Positions 40,929 to 50,702 are shown, numbered from the stretch's first letter. The stretch: 64,000 bases of DNA from Thermolongibacillus altinsuensis (GCF_004341205.1 NZ_SLUL01000004.1:1-64000); one strand, 5' to 3'. Numbers and translations are program-made. Notes: a model not told the origin generated them from the letters alone.

Positions 40929-42726
40929 ATGCAAGCAATGCTTCTAACTCATTTAATTTTTGCTCAAATACGCGGCACGCTTCTTCAATCGGAGCAGCAG
41001 ACGTCATATCGACTCCTGCTTTTTTCAACACCTCGATTGGATAGTCCGAGCTTCCCGCTTTTAAAAACTCAATGTAGCGCTCTACCGCTGGTGTTCCTTC
41101 TTCTAAAATTTGCTTGCTTAACGCTGTTGCCGCGCTAAATCCTGTTGCGTATTGGTATACATAGTAGTTGTAATAAAAATGCGGAATGCGCGCCCACTCT
41201 AAGCCGATTTCTTCATCAATCACAATTCCGTCGCCGAAATATTTTTTATTTAAATCGTAATAAAGGCTTGTGAGCAATTGCGCTGTCAACGCCTCTCCTT
41301 GTTGCGCTTTTTGATGAATCATATGCTCAAACTCCGCAAACATCGTCTGGCGGAAAACCGTTCCACGAAACGTTTCTAAATAATGATTCAATAAGTATAA
41401 CCGCTTTTTCTCATCATCGATTGTCTTTAACAAATAGTCATTCAAAAGCGCTTCATTGCACGTAGAAGCAACCTCAGCGACAAAAATCGAATAATGACCG
41501 TACGGATACGGCTGGTATTTGCGCGTGTAATAACTATGAACAGAATGGCCGAATTCATGCGCTAATGTGAATAAGTTATTGACATTATCTTGCCAATTCA
41601 TGAGGATGTACGGATTGGTTCCGTAAGATCCTGAAGAATAGGCTCCGCTTCGCTTTCCTCTTGTTTCATGAACATCAACCCAGCGATTTTCCAATCCTTC
41701 GCGAACGATGTTGACGTATTCTTCCCCAAGTGGCGCTAACCCTTTTAATAAAAGGTCTTTCGCTTCTTCATACGTGATTTTCATCTTTACTTCTTTCACA
41801 AGCGGCGTGTATAAATCGTACATATGAAGTTCATCGACACCGAGCACTTTTTTGCGTAAGTCGACGTATCGATGTAAAAGATGCAGATGTTTATGAATGG
41901 TTTCTATCAGATTGTCGTAGACGCTTTCCGGAATTTGATTTTTGCTTAATGCCGCTTCACGAGCGGATTGATAATTGCGAACGCGCGCAAAAAAGTTATT
42001 CTTTTTCACCGCACCGCTCAATGTGCTGGCGAATGTATTTTCATATTTTCGGTATGTATCGTATACCGCTTTAAACGCATCGCGGCGAACGCGGCGGTCT
42101 TCGCTTTCAAGAAAACGAATATAGCGCCCATGGGTTACTTCCACTTCTTCGCCGTTTTCATCCACAATCGTTGGGAAACGCAAATCAGCATTGTTCAGCA
42201 TGCTGAATGTATTGCTTGATGCATTCATCACATCCGCCGCTTGCGCAAGCAACGCCTCCTCTTTTTCCGACAATACATGCGGACGTTGACGATTAATTTC
42301 GTCTAATTCATGCTCATATAACTTCAATTCCTCTTTTTCGTTTAAAAATTGATTTAACGTTTCTTCGTCAATCGATAAAATTTCCGGAACGATAAAGGAC
42401 ATCGCATTCGCTGCTTCAGCGTAAAGACCTTCTGCCCGCGTATTCAATCCTTGATAAAACGCATTTGTCGTATCTTGATCATAGCGCATATGCGCATACG
42501 CATACAATTTTCCGAGACGCATCGATACTTCATCGCGATATTGCAACGCTTCATAAAGCAATGAAGCAGATTGCCCAAGCTTCCCTTTATACTCCGAAAA
42601 TTTCGGAAGCATTTGTTTAATTTCCGCAAACTCCTTTTCCCATTCTTCATCGGTTGCGAAAATATCTTCTAATCGCCACGTATATTCAACCGGAATTTCT
42701 TCGCGTTTCGGCAACGTTTTTGCCAT
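40927..42726 (-). CDS. pepF: oligoendopeptidase F
   Basis: 599 residues from ATG 42726, with GAGGAG eight bases upstream; an ATG at 42735 is less well spaced. M3-family zinc metallopeptidase: the zinc motif HEFGH in LFTLAHEFGHSVHSYYT near residue 380, followed by the third ligand Glu in VAEVASTCNEALL. Degrades 6- to 18-mer peptides in the cytosol, plausibly those brought in by Opp/App. Position next to coiA agrees with B. subtilis yjbG. Confidence 0.94.
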   Translation of the reverse strand: MAKTLPKREEIPVEYTWRLEDIFATDEEWEKEFAEIKQMLPKFSEYKGKLGQSASLLYEALQYRDEVSMRLGKLYAYAHMRYDQDTTNAFYQGLNTRAEGLYAEAANAMSFIVPEILSIDEETLNQFLNEKEELKLYEHELDEINRQRPHVLSEKEEALLAQAADVMNASSNTFSMLNNADLRFPTIVDENGEEVEVTHGRYIRFLESEDRRVRRDAFKAVYDTYRKYENTFASTLSGAVKKNNFFARVRNYQSAREAALSKNQIPESVYDNLIETIHKHLHLLHRYVDLRKKVLGVDELHMYDLYTPLVKEVKMKITYEEAKDLLLKGLAPLGEEYVNIVREGLENRWVDVHETRGKRSGAYSSGSYGTNPYILMNWQDNVNNLFTLAHEFGHSVHSYYTRKYQPYPYGHYSIFVAEVASTCNEALLNDYLLKTIDDEKKRLYLLNHYLETFRGTVFRQTMFAEFEHMIHQKAQQGEALTAQLLTSLYYDLNKKYFGDGIVIDEEIGLEWARIPHFYYNYYVYQYATGFSAATALSKQILEEGTPAVERYIEFLKAGSSDYPIEVLKKAGVDMTSAAPIEEACRVFEQKLNELEALLA

Positions 42727-42766
42727 CAACATCACTCCTCTTTTATCAAAAACTTTTACTTATATA

Positions 42767-43975
42767 TTATTCTCTACTTTTAAGAAAATCCTCTTTTTGA
42801 TCAAAAGTCAACATTTGTATGATTTGTTCATCCAACCAAATCGCTTCTTCCATCGTGTTTGGAATTCGCACAGCCCGAATGCGTTGAAATGTTGTTTTTC
42901 CGACTCTTTTTAACAATCGTACACGAACGAGCAAACATAAATAATCCATCAACGCATATGAATAATGACTATTCATCACAAGCGGCAACGTTCGTATTTG
43001 AATCATCTTTCGTCTAATGAATCGTTTCATTTCTTCATATATTTCATGAAAAGAAAATGTGGCATAAAGCGGCCGTTTCATGATTTCAAGCAATAGATAC
43101 GTTTGCCAAATAAATGCGGGCGTTTCAAACCAATAAAGATGCGCAACTGGAAGCCCTGCTTCAACTGGAAAGAGCGCTGGAGAAAGATGCGCGGCATAAA
43201 CGTAGGCGTAAAATTTTTCGTTTGTTCCATTGCGATAAAGCGGATAAGAAAGGCGCCATTGTCCCTTTTTTCTTTTCCATTCAGTCCAGAACGATGAAGG
43301 AAAGGAAATGCGAGGCGAACAGAGAAAATCATCAAACGAACACGATGATAAAGGAGAAATATGCAGGGTAGCGTATGTGAGCGAAGAAGAAAACGGAATG
43401 AAGTGAGTTAATTGAAGAAAATGTTTAGTCATTGGACAATAAAAGCGAAGGAGCGGGATTTGCATGGATCCGTCAACAAACAACCAATGAAAAGTGGATA
43501 ATTTGACACCATGCGTACTGACGCGGCGAAAATGGTTTGAACCAAGAATCCAAATCGGGATCATCCCTTCTTTTCGGTATGCGTTCGTTCGTTTTTGAAA
43601 TAATGCTGTGGGAATGGGAGAACATTGATATTCAAGCGCATATAAATGATTCGAAGTACAAACGAGTAAATCGGGGCGTTGTTGAATTTGCGGTAAATAT
43701 GGTTCGAGATGCACATCAACATCTTGTCGCTTCAGCCACGTATACAAATGTTCCTTCCCGAGCAAATGTTCAAGCGATTCTCGTTCCGTTTGCACAACGC
43801 ACATTTTTTTATGAGCGAAATGCGGAGAGCGCTTATTTCCTAATTTCAGTTGAACCCGTTCACCACAAACAGGGCAAAAAAAGCGTTCGCTTTTTCGCAG
43901 TTGCCGCAACTGATCCATCGTCCAGCCGTCTAACAATGAACATCGCTCCCCGTTTTCACGAAGGGCAACAAACAC
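42767..43975 (-). CDS. coiA: competence protein CoiA
   Basis: 402 residues from GTG 43975 (GAAAGGATG upstream). An N-terminal zinc-finger module (RFFCPVCGERVQLKLG, PHFAHKKMC), then the nuclease-like domain with DLLVCTSNHLYALEYQ, FQKRTNAYRKEGMIPIWILG, and a long, poorly conserved C-terminal region. In B. subtilis CoiA is induced by ComK and helps recombination of transforming DNA. Located beside mecA, the ComK regulator, as in B. subtilis. Confidence 0.88.
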   Translation of the reverse strand: MFVALRENGERCSLLDGWTMDQLRQLRKSERFFCPVCGERVQLKLGNKRSPHFAHKKMCVVQTERESLEHLLGKEHLYTWLKRQDVDVHLEPYLPQIQQRPDLLVCTSNHLYALEYQCSPIPTALFQKRTNAYRKEGMIPIWILGSNHFRRVSTHGVKLSTFHWLFVDGSMQIPLLRFYCPMTKHFLQLTHFIPFSSSLTYATLHISPLSSCSFDDFLCSPRISFPSSFWTEWKRKKGQWRLSYPLYRNGTNEKFYAYVYAAHLSPALFPVEAGLPVAHLYWFETPAFIWQTYLLLEIMKRPLYATFSFHEIYEEMKRFIRRKMIQIRTLPLVMNSHYSYALMDYLCLLVRVRLLKRVGKTTFQRIRAVRIPNTMEEAIWLDEQIIQMLTFDQKEDFLKSRE

Positions 43976-44240
43976 ATGATCACATCCTTTCTTTTTTGGA
44001 TTTATTCGCTTTTTATAAAAAACCTCCTTCTGCAATCATGTAAATTTCTCTTTCCGGATATGATAATACAAATAGGAGAATGACCAAATTTTTTGAATTG
44101 GGCTTTTTTTATTTCCCTTCTTGCGCATTTTATCATACAATAGAAGTACAAGATTCTAAATAACGCCTTTGTCAAAAAGCGAGAACGCTCGGGGATAAAA
44201 TCCCTTCATTTATTATTCGATTTGGAAGGGAGAGATGAAG

Positions 44241-44903
44241 TTGGAAATCGAACGCATCAATGATCATACATTAAAACTTTATATATCGTATGGAGATATC
44301 GAAGAGCGCGGATTTGACCGCGAAGAAATTTGGTACAATCGCGAGAGAAGCGAAGAATTGTTTTGGGAAATGATGGATGAAATTCATGGTGAGACAGACT
44401 TCTACTTAGAAGGCCCGCTTTGGATCCAAGTGCAGGCGCTCGAAAAAGGGCTGGAGGTCCTTGTGACAAAAGCCCAGTTTTCTAAAGATGGAAGTAAATT
44501 GGAACTGCCAATTCTCGATGAAAAATTTAAAGAATTTCCTGTCGATGAAAAAATTGAACAAATGTTAGATCAACATTTCCATATTACACAAACAAATGAA
44601 ATCAACGACAATCCGCTTCAATTTGTCATTCGCTTTAAAAATCTCGAAGATCTTATTTCTCTCGCTCATCGTCGCGACTTTTCAAACTTAAATAATCGGT
44701 TGTTTGCTTTTGAGAATCAGTACTACTTATTCGTTGAATTTACAGAGGAAGATACCGATTACGATATCGATAATTTGCTGAGCGTGCTATTAGAGTACGG
44801 ATTGGATTCGCAAATGACCATTTATCGCCTCGAAGAATACGGAAAAGAAATTATTGCTTCGAATGCTTTAGCGACGCTTGCCAAGCATTTTCCAATACAA
44901 TAA
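44241..44903 (+). CDS. mecA: adaptor protein MecA
   Basis: 220 residues from TTG 44241, giving the usual MEIERIN start with AAGGGAG eight bases upstream; an ATG at 44235 is closer to that site than normal. Two domains: N-terminal 1-85 (YGDIEERGFDREEIWYNRER) that binds ComK and other substrates, a variable acidic linker, and C-terminal 110-220 (FVIRFKNLEDLISLAHR) that binds ClpC. Hands ComK to ClpCP for degradation. Followed by its own terminator. Confidence 0.95.
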   Translation: MEIERINDHTLKLYISYGDIEERGFDREEIWYNRERSEELFWEMMDEIHGETDFYLEGPLWIQVQALEKGLEVLVTKAQFSKDGSKLELPILDEKFKEFPVDEKIEQMLDQHFHITQTNEINDNPLQFVIRFKNLEDLISLAHRRDFSNLNNRLFAFENQYYLFVEFTEEDTDYDIDNLLSVLLEYGLDSQMTIYRLEEYGKEIIASNALATLAKHFPIQ

Positions 44904-44939
44904 AACCGATTTCAAAATAAGTTGAAATCGGTTTTTTTT
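44902..44939 (+). terminator. mecA terminator
   Basis: AAAACCGATTTCAA / TTGAAATCGGTTTT stem with T8 run. Confidence 0.9.
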
Positions 44940-44961
44940 GGCTAGGGTTAGGTGAAGATCA

Positions 44962-46473
44962 TTGCGAAACGCACTGAAAGTTGTCATTTTTTTACTATCC
45001 CTTGTTTTTTTACTCGTTTTCACGAAAGATTATTGGGAAGGATGGCTTCTCGGATCTCTCAGTTTATTGATAACATTATCCGTCATTTTTATTTCGTTTG
45101 TGATCTTCCTTGAAAATCGCCATCCAACCAAAACGTTGACATGGCTTGTTGTACTTGGAAGCTTCCCTCTTCTCGGTTTTATTTTTTATTTACTATTCGG
45201 TCAAAACTATCGAAAAAAGCGGCTATTTCGCAAAAAGGCGATGCTGGATGAACAAACGTTTATGAAAATTGAAGGAAATCGCAGCCGCAACCAAACGAAA
45301 AACGTTCAAATCAAAGACCACCAGCGTCCTTTAATGCAACTGGCACAACGATTAACGAAAAGTCCTGTATCGTTTGCAACCGAAACAAAAGTATTAACCA
45401 ATGGGGAAGAAACGTTTTCAGCTATTTTTGCTGAACTAAAAAAAGCAACGCATCATATTCACTTGGAATATTACATCGTTCGCCATGACGAAGTCGGACA
45501 ACAACTGAAAAATATTCTGATCGAAAAAGCAAAAAAAGGGGTTCATGTTCGTTTTTTATATGATGCCGTTGGAAGTTGGAAATTATCGAAGCAGTATATT
45601 GAAGAGCTTCGAGCAGCTGGGGTCGAAATGGTGCCGTTTTCTCCTGTGCGCTTGCCGTTTTTAAATAATAAAATTAATTTCCGCAACCACCGAAAAATTG
45701 TTGTCATTGATGGAGAAATTGGCTTTGTAGGCGGATTGAATATCGGTGATGAATATTTAGGAAAAAACGAATATTTTGGCTTTTGGCGCGACACGCATTT
45801 ATGGATTCGCGGTGAAGCCGTGCGAACGTTACAACTGATTTTTTTGCAAGATTGGTATTACATGACAGGCCAAACATTGTTAACGCTCAATTATTTATCT
45901 CCTCCGCTCATGGAAGATTGCGGAAACGGCGGAGTTCAGCTTGTAGCCGGCGGTCCTGATACCCAATGGGAAGTCATTAAACACTTATTTTTTGCGATGA
46001 TTACATCTGCACAAAAATCGATTTGGATCGCTTCTCCTTATTTCATTCCTGACGAAGACATTTTAACAGCTTTAAAAGTAGCTGCCTTAAGCGGATTGGA
46101 CGTTCGCTTGCTCGTCCCGAAACGTCCGGATAAAAAGATTGTCTTTTACGCTTCTCGTTCCTACTTTCCAGAGTTATTAGAAGCCGGGGTCAGCATTTAC
46201 GAATATGAAAAAGGATTTATGCATAGCAAAATCATCGTTGTCGATGGCGAGCTTGCTTCCATCGGCACAGCAAACATGGATATGCGTAGCTTTCATTTAA
46301 ATTTCGAAGTGAATGCGTTTTTATATCAAACAGCTAGCGTCCAAACGCTTGTCCATGATTTTATTCAAGATATCCATGATTCTAGCAAAATTGATTATGA
46401 AGTATTTAAAAAGCGACCTCTTTGGATTCGAATCATCGAGTCGACATCAAGATTGTTATCCCCTTTACTTTGA
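44962..46473 (+). CDS. cls: cardiolipin synthase
   Basis: 503 residues from TTG 44962 with AGGTGA upstream. Two N-terminal membrane helices (residues 5-22 and 28-52, then a third weaker one), then two phospholipase-D HKD motifs: NHRKIVVIDGEIGFVGG near 235 and MHSKIIVVDGELASIGTAN near 420. Condenses two phosphatidylglycerols to cardiolipin and glycerol. Which of the B. subtilis paralogues (ClsA, YwjE, YwiE) it corresponds to is not settled here. Confidence 0.92.
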   Translation: MRNALKVVIFLLSLVFLLVFTKDYWEGWLLGSLSLLITLSVIFISFVIFLENRHPTKTLTWLVVLGSFPLLGFIFYLLFGQNYRKKRLFRKKAMLDEQTFMKIEGNRSRNQTKNVQIKDHQRPLMQLAQRLTKSPVSFATETKVLTNGEETFSAIFAELKKATHHIHLEYYIVRHDEVGQQLKNILIEKAKKGVHVRFLYDAVGSWKLSKQYIEELRAAGVEMVPFSPVRLPFLNNKINFRNHRKIVVIDGEIGFVGGLNIGDEYLGKNEYFGFWRDTHLWIRGEAVRTLQLIFLQDWYYMTGQTLLTLNYLSPPLMEDCGNGGVQLVAGGPDTQWEVIKHLFFAMITSAQKSIWIASPYFIPDEDILTALKVAALSGLDVRLLVPKRPDKKIVFYASRSYFPELLEAGVSIYEYEKGFMHSKIIVVDGELASIGTANMDMRSFHLNFEVNAFLYQTASVQTLVHDFIQDIHDSSKIDYEVFKKRPLWIRIIESTSRLLSPLL

Positions 46474-46499
46474 ACCATTCCCCTTTACACTGATACGAT

Positions 46500-46556
46500 C
46501 GTTTTCGTTCGAGAGATGGACCGAAAAGCTTATGTCGGAAGCTTAATTATGATAAA
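46500..46556. repeat. degenerate fragment of the intergenic repeat (copy E)
   Basis: GAAAAGCTTATGTCGGAAGC and the following TTAATTATGAT resemble the outer end of copies B and C (GAAAAGCTT..TATGTCGGAA..AGCTTATCAT). Only one end is left and it is short, so the assignment is tentative. Confidence 0.4.
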
Positions 46557-46558
46557 GC

Positions 46559-46590
46559 AAAAAGGCTTAGCCCTTAAGCTAAGCCTTTTT
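46559..46590. terminator. terminator between cls and spx
   Basis: AAAAAGGCTTAGC / GCTAAGCCTTTTT stem; T runs on both strands, serving both converging genes. Confidence 0.85.
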
Positions 46591-46984
46591 CGTTCACTAA
46601 ACGTTGCGCTTGGCGAAGCTGATATGTGCGCACTTTCCGCGGCAAAAAGCGGCGAATTTCATCTTCATTATATCCAACTTGCAGACGTTTCTCGTCCATG
46701 ATAATTGGTCGTCTTAATATGCCTGGATTTTGCCGGATGATCTCGTACAAATCTTGCAACGGCATGGAATCCAATTGAATATTTAATTTCTGGAAAATTT
46801 TCGAACGAGTCGAAATAATTTCGTCTGTGCCGTTTTCGGTCATGCGCAAAATTTCCTTAATTTCTTCAACCGTCAACGGTTCCGCAAAAATATTTCTTTC
46901 TTTATAAGGAATTCCATGCTCCTCGAGCCAAGCTTTTGCCTTCCGACAAGATGTGCAGCTTGGAGACGTATATAAAATAACCAT
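46574..46984 (-). CDS. spx: redox-responsive transcription regulator Spx
   Basis: 136 residues, slightly longer than the usual 131. ArsC-like fold with the redox switch [14 protein letters not shown] (Cys10, Cys13), the SRSKIF/STRSK region contacting the RNA polymerase alpha subunit, and [18 protein letters not shown]. Activates thiol-stress genes and is degraded by ClpXP with YjbH. Start ATG 46984 follows GGGAG. Confidence 0.95.
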   Translation of the reverse strand: MVILYTSPSCTSCRKAKAWLEEHGIPYKERNIFAEPLTVEEIKEILRMTENGTDEIISTRSKIFQKLNIQLDSMPLQDLYEIIRQNPGILRRPIIMDEKRLQVGYNEDEIRRFLPRKVRTYQLRQAQRLVNEKGLA

Positions 46985-47236
46985 CCATTCATCACTCCCT
47001 TGTAAATGGGTTCATCTTGTATGAAAACGCACATGCTGTATTAGAACACATCTTATGTTAAAATTAATTTAAAAAAGCTCACATTGTAAATTATACAACA
47101 AAAAAGTTTAGAAAGATACAATTTTTTTATCATTTCAACCAGCCATTTATATATACGAAAAAGGATTTGAATAAGTTTCAATAAAAGCGCGTATGTGAAG
47201 GATTGCTTATAGGCAAAAATTTCTCTAAAATGGAAG
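46985..47236. other. spx upstream region
   Basis: About 250 AT-rich bases before copy C of the repeat. It should contain the spx promoters; on the minus strand TTTACA and several A/T-rich -10-like boxes occur, but none stands out enough to call. No gene seen. Confidence 0.4.
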
Positions 47237-47453
47237 TATATATGATAAGCTTAATTTTCCGACATGAACAAGCTTTTCTGCCACTTCCCCGAACGAAAAC
47301 GCCATCAGACATGCCATGCGTTTTACGTTCGGGATCGGCATGCTTCTAGCATGCCGGGCGGCAAGAAAAATCTTGCCGCCCATGGCAGAAAAGCGCCTTC
47401 TATTCATGATGAGATATGTCGGAAACTCAACTTAAATCTTATAGATGATTGAC
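47237..47453 (+). repeat. intergenic palindromic repeat, copy C (most complete)
   Basis: About 215 bp. Outer inverted ends TTTTCCGACAT / ATGTCGGAAA, inner inverted ends AAGCTTTTCTGCCA / TGGCAGAAAAGCG, and three hairpins in the middle: CCGAACG..CGTTCGG, GGCATGC-TTCTA-GCATGCC and GGGCGGCAAGA..TCTTGCCGCCC. Ends in GATTGAC just before the ribosome binding site of the small gene at 47471. The design is that of a small non-autonomous (MITE-like) element. Confidence 0.85.
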
Positions 47454-47470
47454 AACAAAGGGGGAGAACG

Positions 47471-47662
47471 ATGGTCCAATTTTTTATCGACTTTACGCTT
47501 GTAGCGATTTTAGTCATTGGCATCACTGCCTTAATGGGCGTCATTGTAAACGGCATTGGCGAAAATTTGTTTGGAGGTTCTAAAAAGAAAGAACATACGC
47601 TCCAAACCGCGCATACACAAACAGGTTGGAAACTCGTCGGAGGCAAAAAAATCTCGAGATAA
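47471..47662 (+). CDS. small membrane protein, unknown
   Basis: 63 residues after GGGGGAG. One hydrophobic helix (FTLVAILVIGITALMGVIV), then a polar tail GENLFGGSKKKEHTLQTAHT. Single-pass membrane protein of unknown function. The repeat copy C lies immediately upstream, so its promoter is either within or displaced by that repeat. Ends with its own terminator. Confidence 0.65.
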   Translation: MVQFFIDFTLVAILVIGITALMGVIVNGIGENLFGGSKKKEHTLQTAHTQTGWKLVGGKKISR

Positions 47663-47679
47663 AAACTCGAGATTTTTTT
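47645..47679 (+). terminator. terminator of the small membrane protein
   Basis: AATCTCGAG / CTCGAGATT stem with TTTTTTT tail, overlapping the stop codon. Confidence 0.85.
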
Positions 47680-47734
47680 AAAATTAAAATAGTCAAATTA
47701 ATCAAAATATTGTATAATAATTCCCATCAATTTA

Positions 47735-47764
47735 TAAAAAAAAGATCTCTCAAAACGAGAGATC
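47735..47764 (-). terminator. opp operon terminator
   Basis: GATCTCTC / GAGAGATC stem followed on the minus strand by T8, overlapping the oppF stop. Confidence 0.85.
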
Positions 47765-48701
47765 AACCATACATAGCTTTATATTTTTCATACTCTGCCT
47801 CAGAGCAGTAAACAAAGTGACCTGGAGTGATTTCGCGCATGCGTAATTCTTCTCCATCTTTGTAGTTGTGCTGAGACGGATCGTAAATGATTCGGCGACG
47901 CGTCCGTTCTGTTTCCGGGTCTGGATGTGGAATAGCTGAAAGAAGCGATTTTGTATACGGATGAATCGGATTGCGATACAGCTCTTCCGCATCTGCTAAT
48001 TCAACCAATTTTCCAAAATACATCACACCGATACGGTCGCTAATATATTTCACCATCGAAAGATCGTGGGCAATAAACAAATAGGTCAATCCTTTTTCAC
48101 GTTGCAATTTTTTCATCAAGTTAACCACTTGCGCTTGAATGGATACGTCTAATGCCGAAATCGGCTCATCGGCAATGATGAATTCTGGTTCTACCGCAAG
48201 TGCACGAGCAATACCGATACGCTGGCGTTGCCCACCGGAAAATTCATGCGGATAACGGTTCGCATGTTCGCGGTTCAATCCGACCGTCTCAAGCAATTCG
48301 TACACGCGATTCATGCGTTCTTCTTTTGTTTTCGCCAATCCGTGAATATCGATTCCTTCCGCGATAATATCGGCAACGGTCATGCGCGGGTTGAGCGATG
48401 CATACGGATCTTGGAAAATCATTTGCATTTTTCGCTTCAATTCTTTCGTTTCTTTCGCTGATTTTTTCGCATGAACGTTCACGCCGTTAAACAACACTTC
48501 GCCAGCTGTCGCTTGATATAAACCGATAATCGTCCGTCCAGTCGTTGATTTACCGCAACCAGATTCACCAACAAGACCGAGCGTTTCGCCTTTGTAAATA
48601 TCGAATGTCACATCGTCAACTGCTTTGACGACTTGTCCTTTGCCAACTTTAAAGTATTGCTTCAAGTTTTTAACTTCCACTAATTTTTGTTTTTGTTCCA
48701 T
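47763..48701 (-). CDS. oppF: oligopeptide ABC transporter ATPase OppF
   Basis: 312 residues. Walker [13 protein letters not shown], signature [14 protein letters not shown], Walker [14 protein letters not shown], and the Opp/Dpp C-terminal extension with a modified cysteine pattern (only one Cys, [12 protein letters not shown], instead of the cluster that binds an iron-sulfur site in some relatives). Pairs with OppD to power peptide import. Starts 2 bp after oppD. Confidence 0.93.
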   Translation of the reverse strand: MEQKQKLVEVKNLKQYFKVGKGQVVKAVDDVTFDIYKGETLGLVGESGCGKSTTGRTIIGLYQATAGEVLFNGVNVHAKKSAKETKELKRKMQMIFQDPYASLNPRMTVADIIAEGIDIHGLAKTKEERMNRVYELLETVGLNREHANRYPHEFSGGQRQRIGIARALAVEPEFIIADEPISALDVSIQAQVVNLMKKLQREKGLTYLFIAHDLSMVKYISDRIGVMYFGKLVELADAEELYRNPIHPYTKSLLSAIPHPDPETERTRRRIIYDPSQHNYKDGEELRMREITPGHFVYCSEAEYEKYKAMYG

Positions 48702-48703
48702 TA

Positions 48704-49771
48704 TTACTCACTCTCCTTTACAAGGATCGGTTTTTCATAATTGGAGGAGAGTTTGCGCAAACGTTTTTTCACCGCTTCTGGCGGCTCCACTTTTGGTGCA
48801 TCTGGATGAAGCAACCATGTCGCAGCATAATGCGTGTCAGATATTTTAAACATCGGCGGTTCTTGTTCGAAATCGATTCGCATCGCATATGGATTGCGCG
48901 GTGCAAACGCATCCCCTTTTGGCGGATTTGTTAAATCTGGCGGTGAACCAGGAATCGCTGCCAACTCTTTCTTATCATCGCTATCTAAGCTTGGCATGGA
49001 CGCAAGCAAGCCCCATGTATACGGATGGCGCGGGTCGTAGAAAATTTCATCCACTGTTCCCATTTCTACAATTTTCCCGGCGTACATCACAGCGACGCGA
49101 TCCGCCATGTTGGCCACAACGCCTAAATCGTGCGTAATAAAAATGATGGATGTACCCAATTTTTTCTGTAAATCTTTCATCAACTCTAAAATTTGCGCTT
49201 GAATCGTTACATCTAATGCCGTCGTCGGTTCATCAGCAATGAGCAGCTTTGGATTCGATGCTAAAGCGATCGCGATCATCGCCCGTTGTCTCATTCCGCC
49301 GCTAAATTCATGCGGATATTGATTCACGCGTTTTTCAGGCATTGAAATTCCGACGAGACGCAATAATTCAATTGCGCGCTCTTTTGCAGCCGCATGAGAC
49401 ATTTTTTGATGTTTGATGAGAACTTCCATAATCTGACGTCCGACTTTCATCGTCGGGTTTAATGAAGTCATCGGATCTTGGAAAATCATTCCGATATCTC
49501 GCCCGCGAATTTCTTCCATTTCTTTATCCGTTTTTTGAACGAGATCTTCGCCATTAAATAAAATTTGTCCGTTTTTAATTTTGCCTGGCGGCGTAGGAAT
49601 CAAACGCATAATCGCTTGAGACGTCACGCTTTTTCCAGAACCAGACTCCCCCACAATCGCCAGCGTTTCCCCTTTATTGACGTGGAAGCTCACCCCGCGA
49701 ACCGCATGCACCTCCCCGCCATACGTTTGGAACGATACTTCTAAATTTTTCACTTCAAGCAACTTTTCCAT
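48704..49771 (-). CDS. oppD: oligopeptide ABC transporter ATPase OppD
   Basis: 355 residues. Walker A GESGSGKSVTSQ, signature SGGMRQRAMIAIAL, Walker B LLIADEPTTALD, then the Opp C-terminal domain (LAAIPGSPPDLTNPPKGDAF) which here replaces the usual Cys-rich FAPRC pattern with FAPRNPYAM. Longer C-terminus than AppD. Fourth gene of oppABCDF, 11 bp after oppC. Confidence 0.93.
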   Translation of the reverse strand: MEKLLEVKNLEVSFQTYGGEVHAVRGVSFHVNKGETLAIVGESGSGKSVTSQAIMRLIPTPPGKIKNGQILFNGEDLVQKTDKEMEEIRGRDIGMIFQDPMTSLNPTMKVGRQIMEVLIKHQKMSHAAAKERAIELLRLVGISMPEKRVNQYPHEFSGGMRQRAMIAIALASNPKLLIADEPTTALDVTIQAQILELMKDLQKKLGTSIIFITHDLGVVANMADRVAVMYAGKIVEMGTVDEIFYDPRHPYTWGLLASMPSLDSDDKKELAAIPGSPPDLTNPPKGDAFAPRNPYAMRIDFEQEPPMFKISDTHYAATWLLHPDAPKVEPPEAVKKRLRKLSSNYEKPILVKESE

Positions 49772-49782
49772 GTCCTCACCCC

Positions 49783-50700
49783 TTACTTACGCAGTCTTGG
49801 ATCTAATGCATCGCGCAAACCATCTCCAACGACGTTAAACGCAAAAATCGTTAAGCAGATCATCGTCGCCGGGAAGAATAGACGCCAAGGATAATATTGC
49901 AGCGCTTGTACGCCGTCAGATGCCATTGTCCCCCAACTTGCGAGCGGTTGTGGAACCCCTAAACCTAAATAGCTCAAAAACGCTTCTGTAAAGATTGCAG
50001 ATGGAACGGTTAACGTCATCGTAACAAGGATTGGACCCATCGTGTTTGGAATCAAATGTTTGAACATAATGCGCGCCGTGCTCGCTCCTAATGTTTGCGC
50101 TGCTAACACGTATTCTTGGTTTTTTAACTGAAGGACTTGTCCACGAACGATACGCGCCATGTTAATCCATCCGGTAATGGTCATTGCTAAAATCATCGTG
50201 CCTAAACCTTGCTCTAAAACAACCATTAACAAAATAACTAAAAGCAAATAAGGGATCGCCCACAAAATATCGGCAATGCGCATCATCACTTCGTCTGTTC
50301 TACCGCCGCGAAATCCGGCAAAACCTCCCCACAATACGCCGATAAACAAGTCGATCAGTGCTGCGGCAACACCGATAAATAATGAAATACGCGCCCCGTA
50401 CCATGTACGTGCAAAAATATCGCGTCCTAGCTCATCTGTACCAAACCAATGTTCAGCAGACGGCGGTTGGTTCGTATTCATTAGATCGTTTGTACGATAA
50501 TCGTACGGAGTCATCATCGGACCGAAAATAGCCATAAAGATCAGAATGATAAGCAAAACGAGGCCGAACATCGCCAACTTATTTTTACGAAAACGGATGG
50601 AAACATCTTTCCAAAACGAAAGACTAGGCTTCGAAATTTTTTCCGCTTCACTTAAATCAACCGATGCAGGCTGAAACATTTCTTTCGGAATTTGCTGCAT
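49783..50700 (-). CDS. oppC: oligopeptide ABC transporter permease OppC
   Basis: 305 residues; an N-terminal polar extension, six membrane helices and the EAA motif region (LGASTARIMFKHLIPNTMGP) that docks on the ATPase. The segment HWFGTDELGRDIFARTWYGA is characteristic of OppC/DppC. Two bp after oppB. Confidence 0.93.
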   Translation of the reverse strand: MQQIPKEMFQPASVDLSEAEKISKPSLSFWKDVSIRFRKNKLAMFGLVLLIILIFMAIFGPMMTPYDYRTNDLMNTNQPPSAEHWFGTDELGRDIFARTWYGARISLFIGVAAALIDLFIGVLWGGFAGFRGGRTDEVMMRIADILWAIPYLLLVILLMVVLEQGLGTMILAMTITGWINMARIVRGQVLQLKNQEYVLAAQTLGASTARIMFKHLIPNTMGPILVTMTLTVPSAIFTEAFLSYLGLGVPQPLASWGTMASDGVQALQYYPWRLFFPATMICLTIFAFNVVGDGLRDALDPRLRK

Positions 50701-50702
50701 AG

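Noticed and set aside
43537-44043. 168-codon frame opposite coiA
   Set aside because: Fully antisense to the conserved N-terminal part of coiA, with no ribosome binding site.
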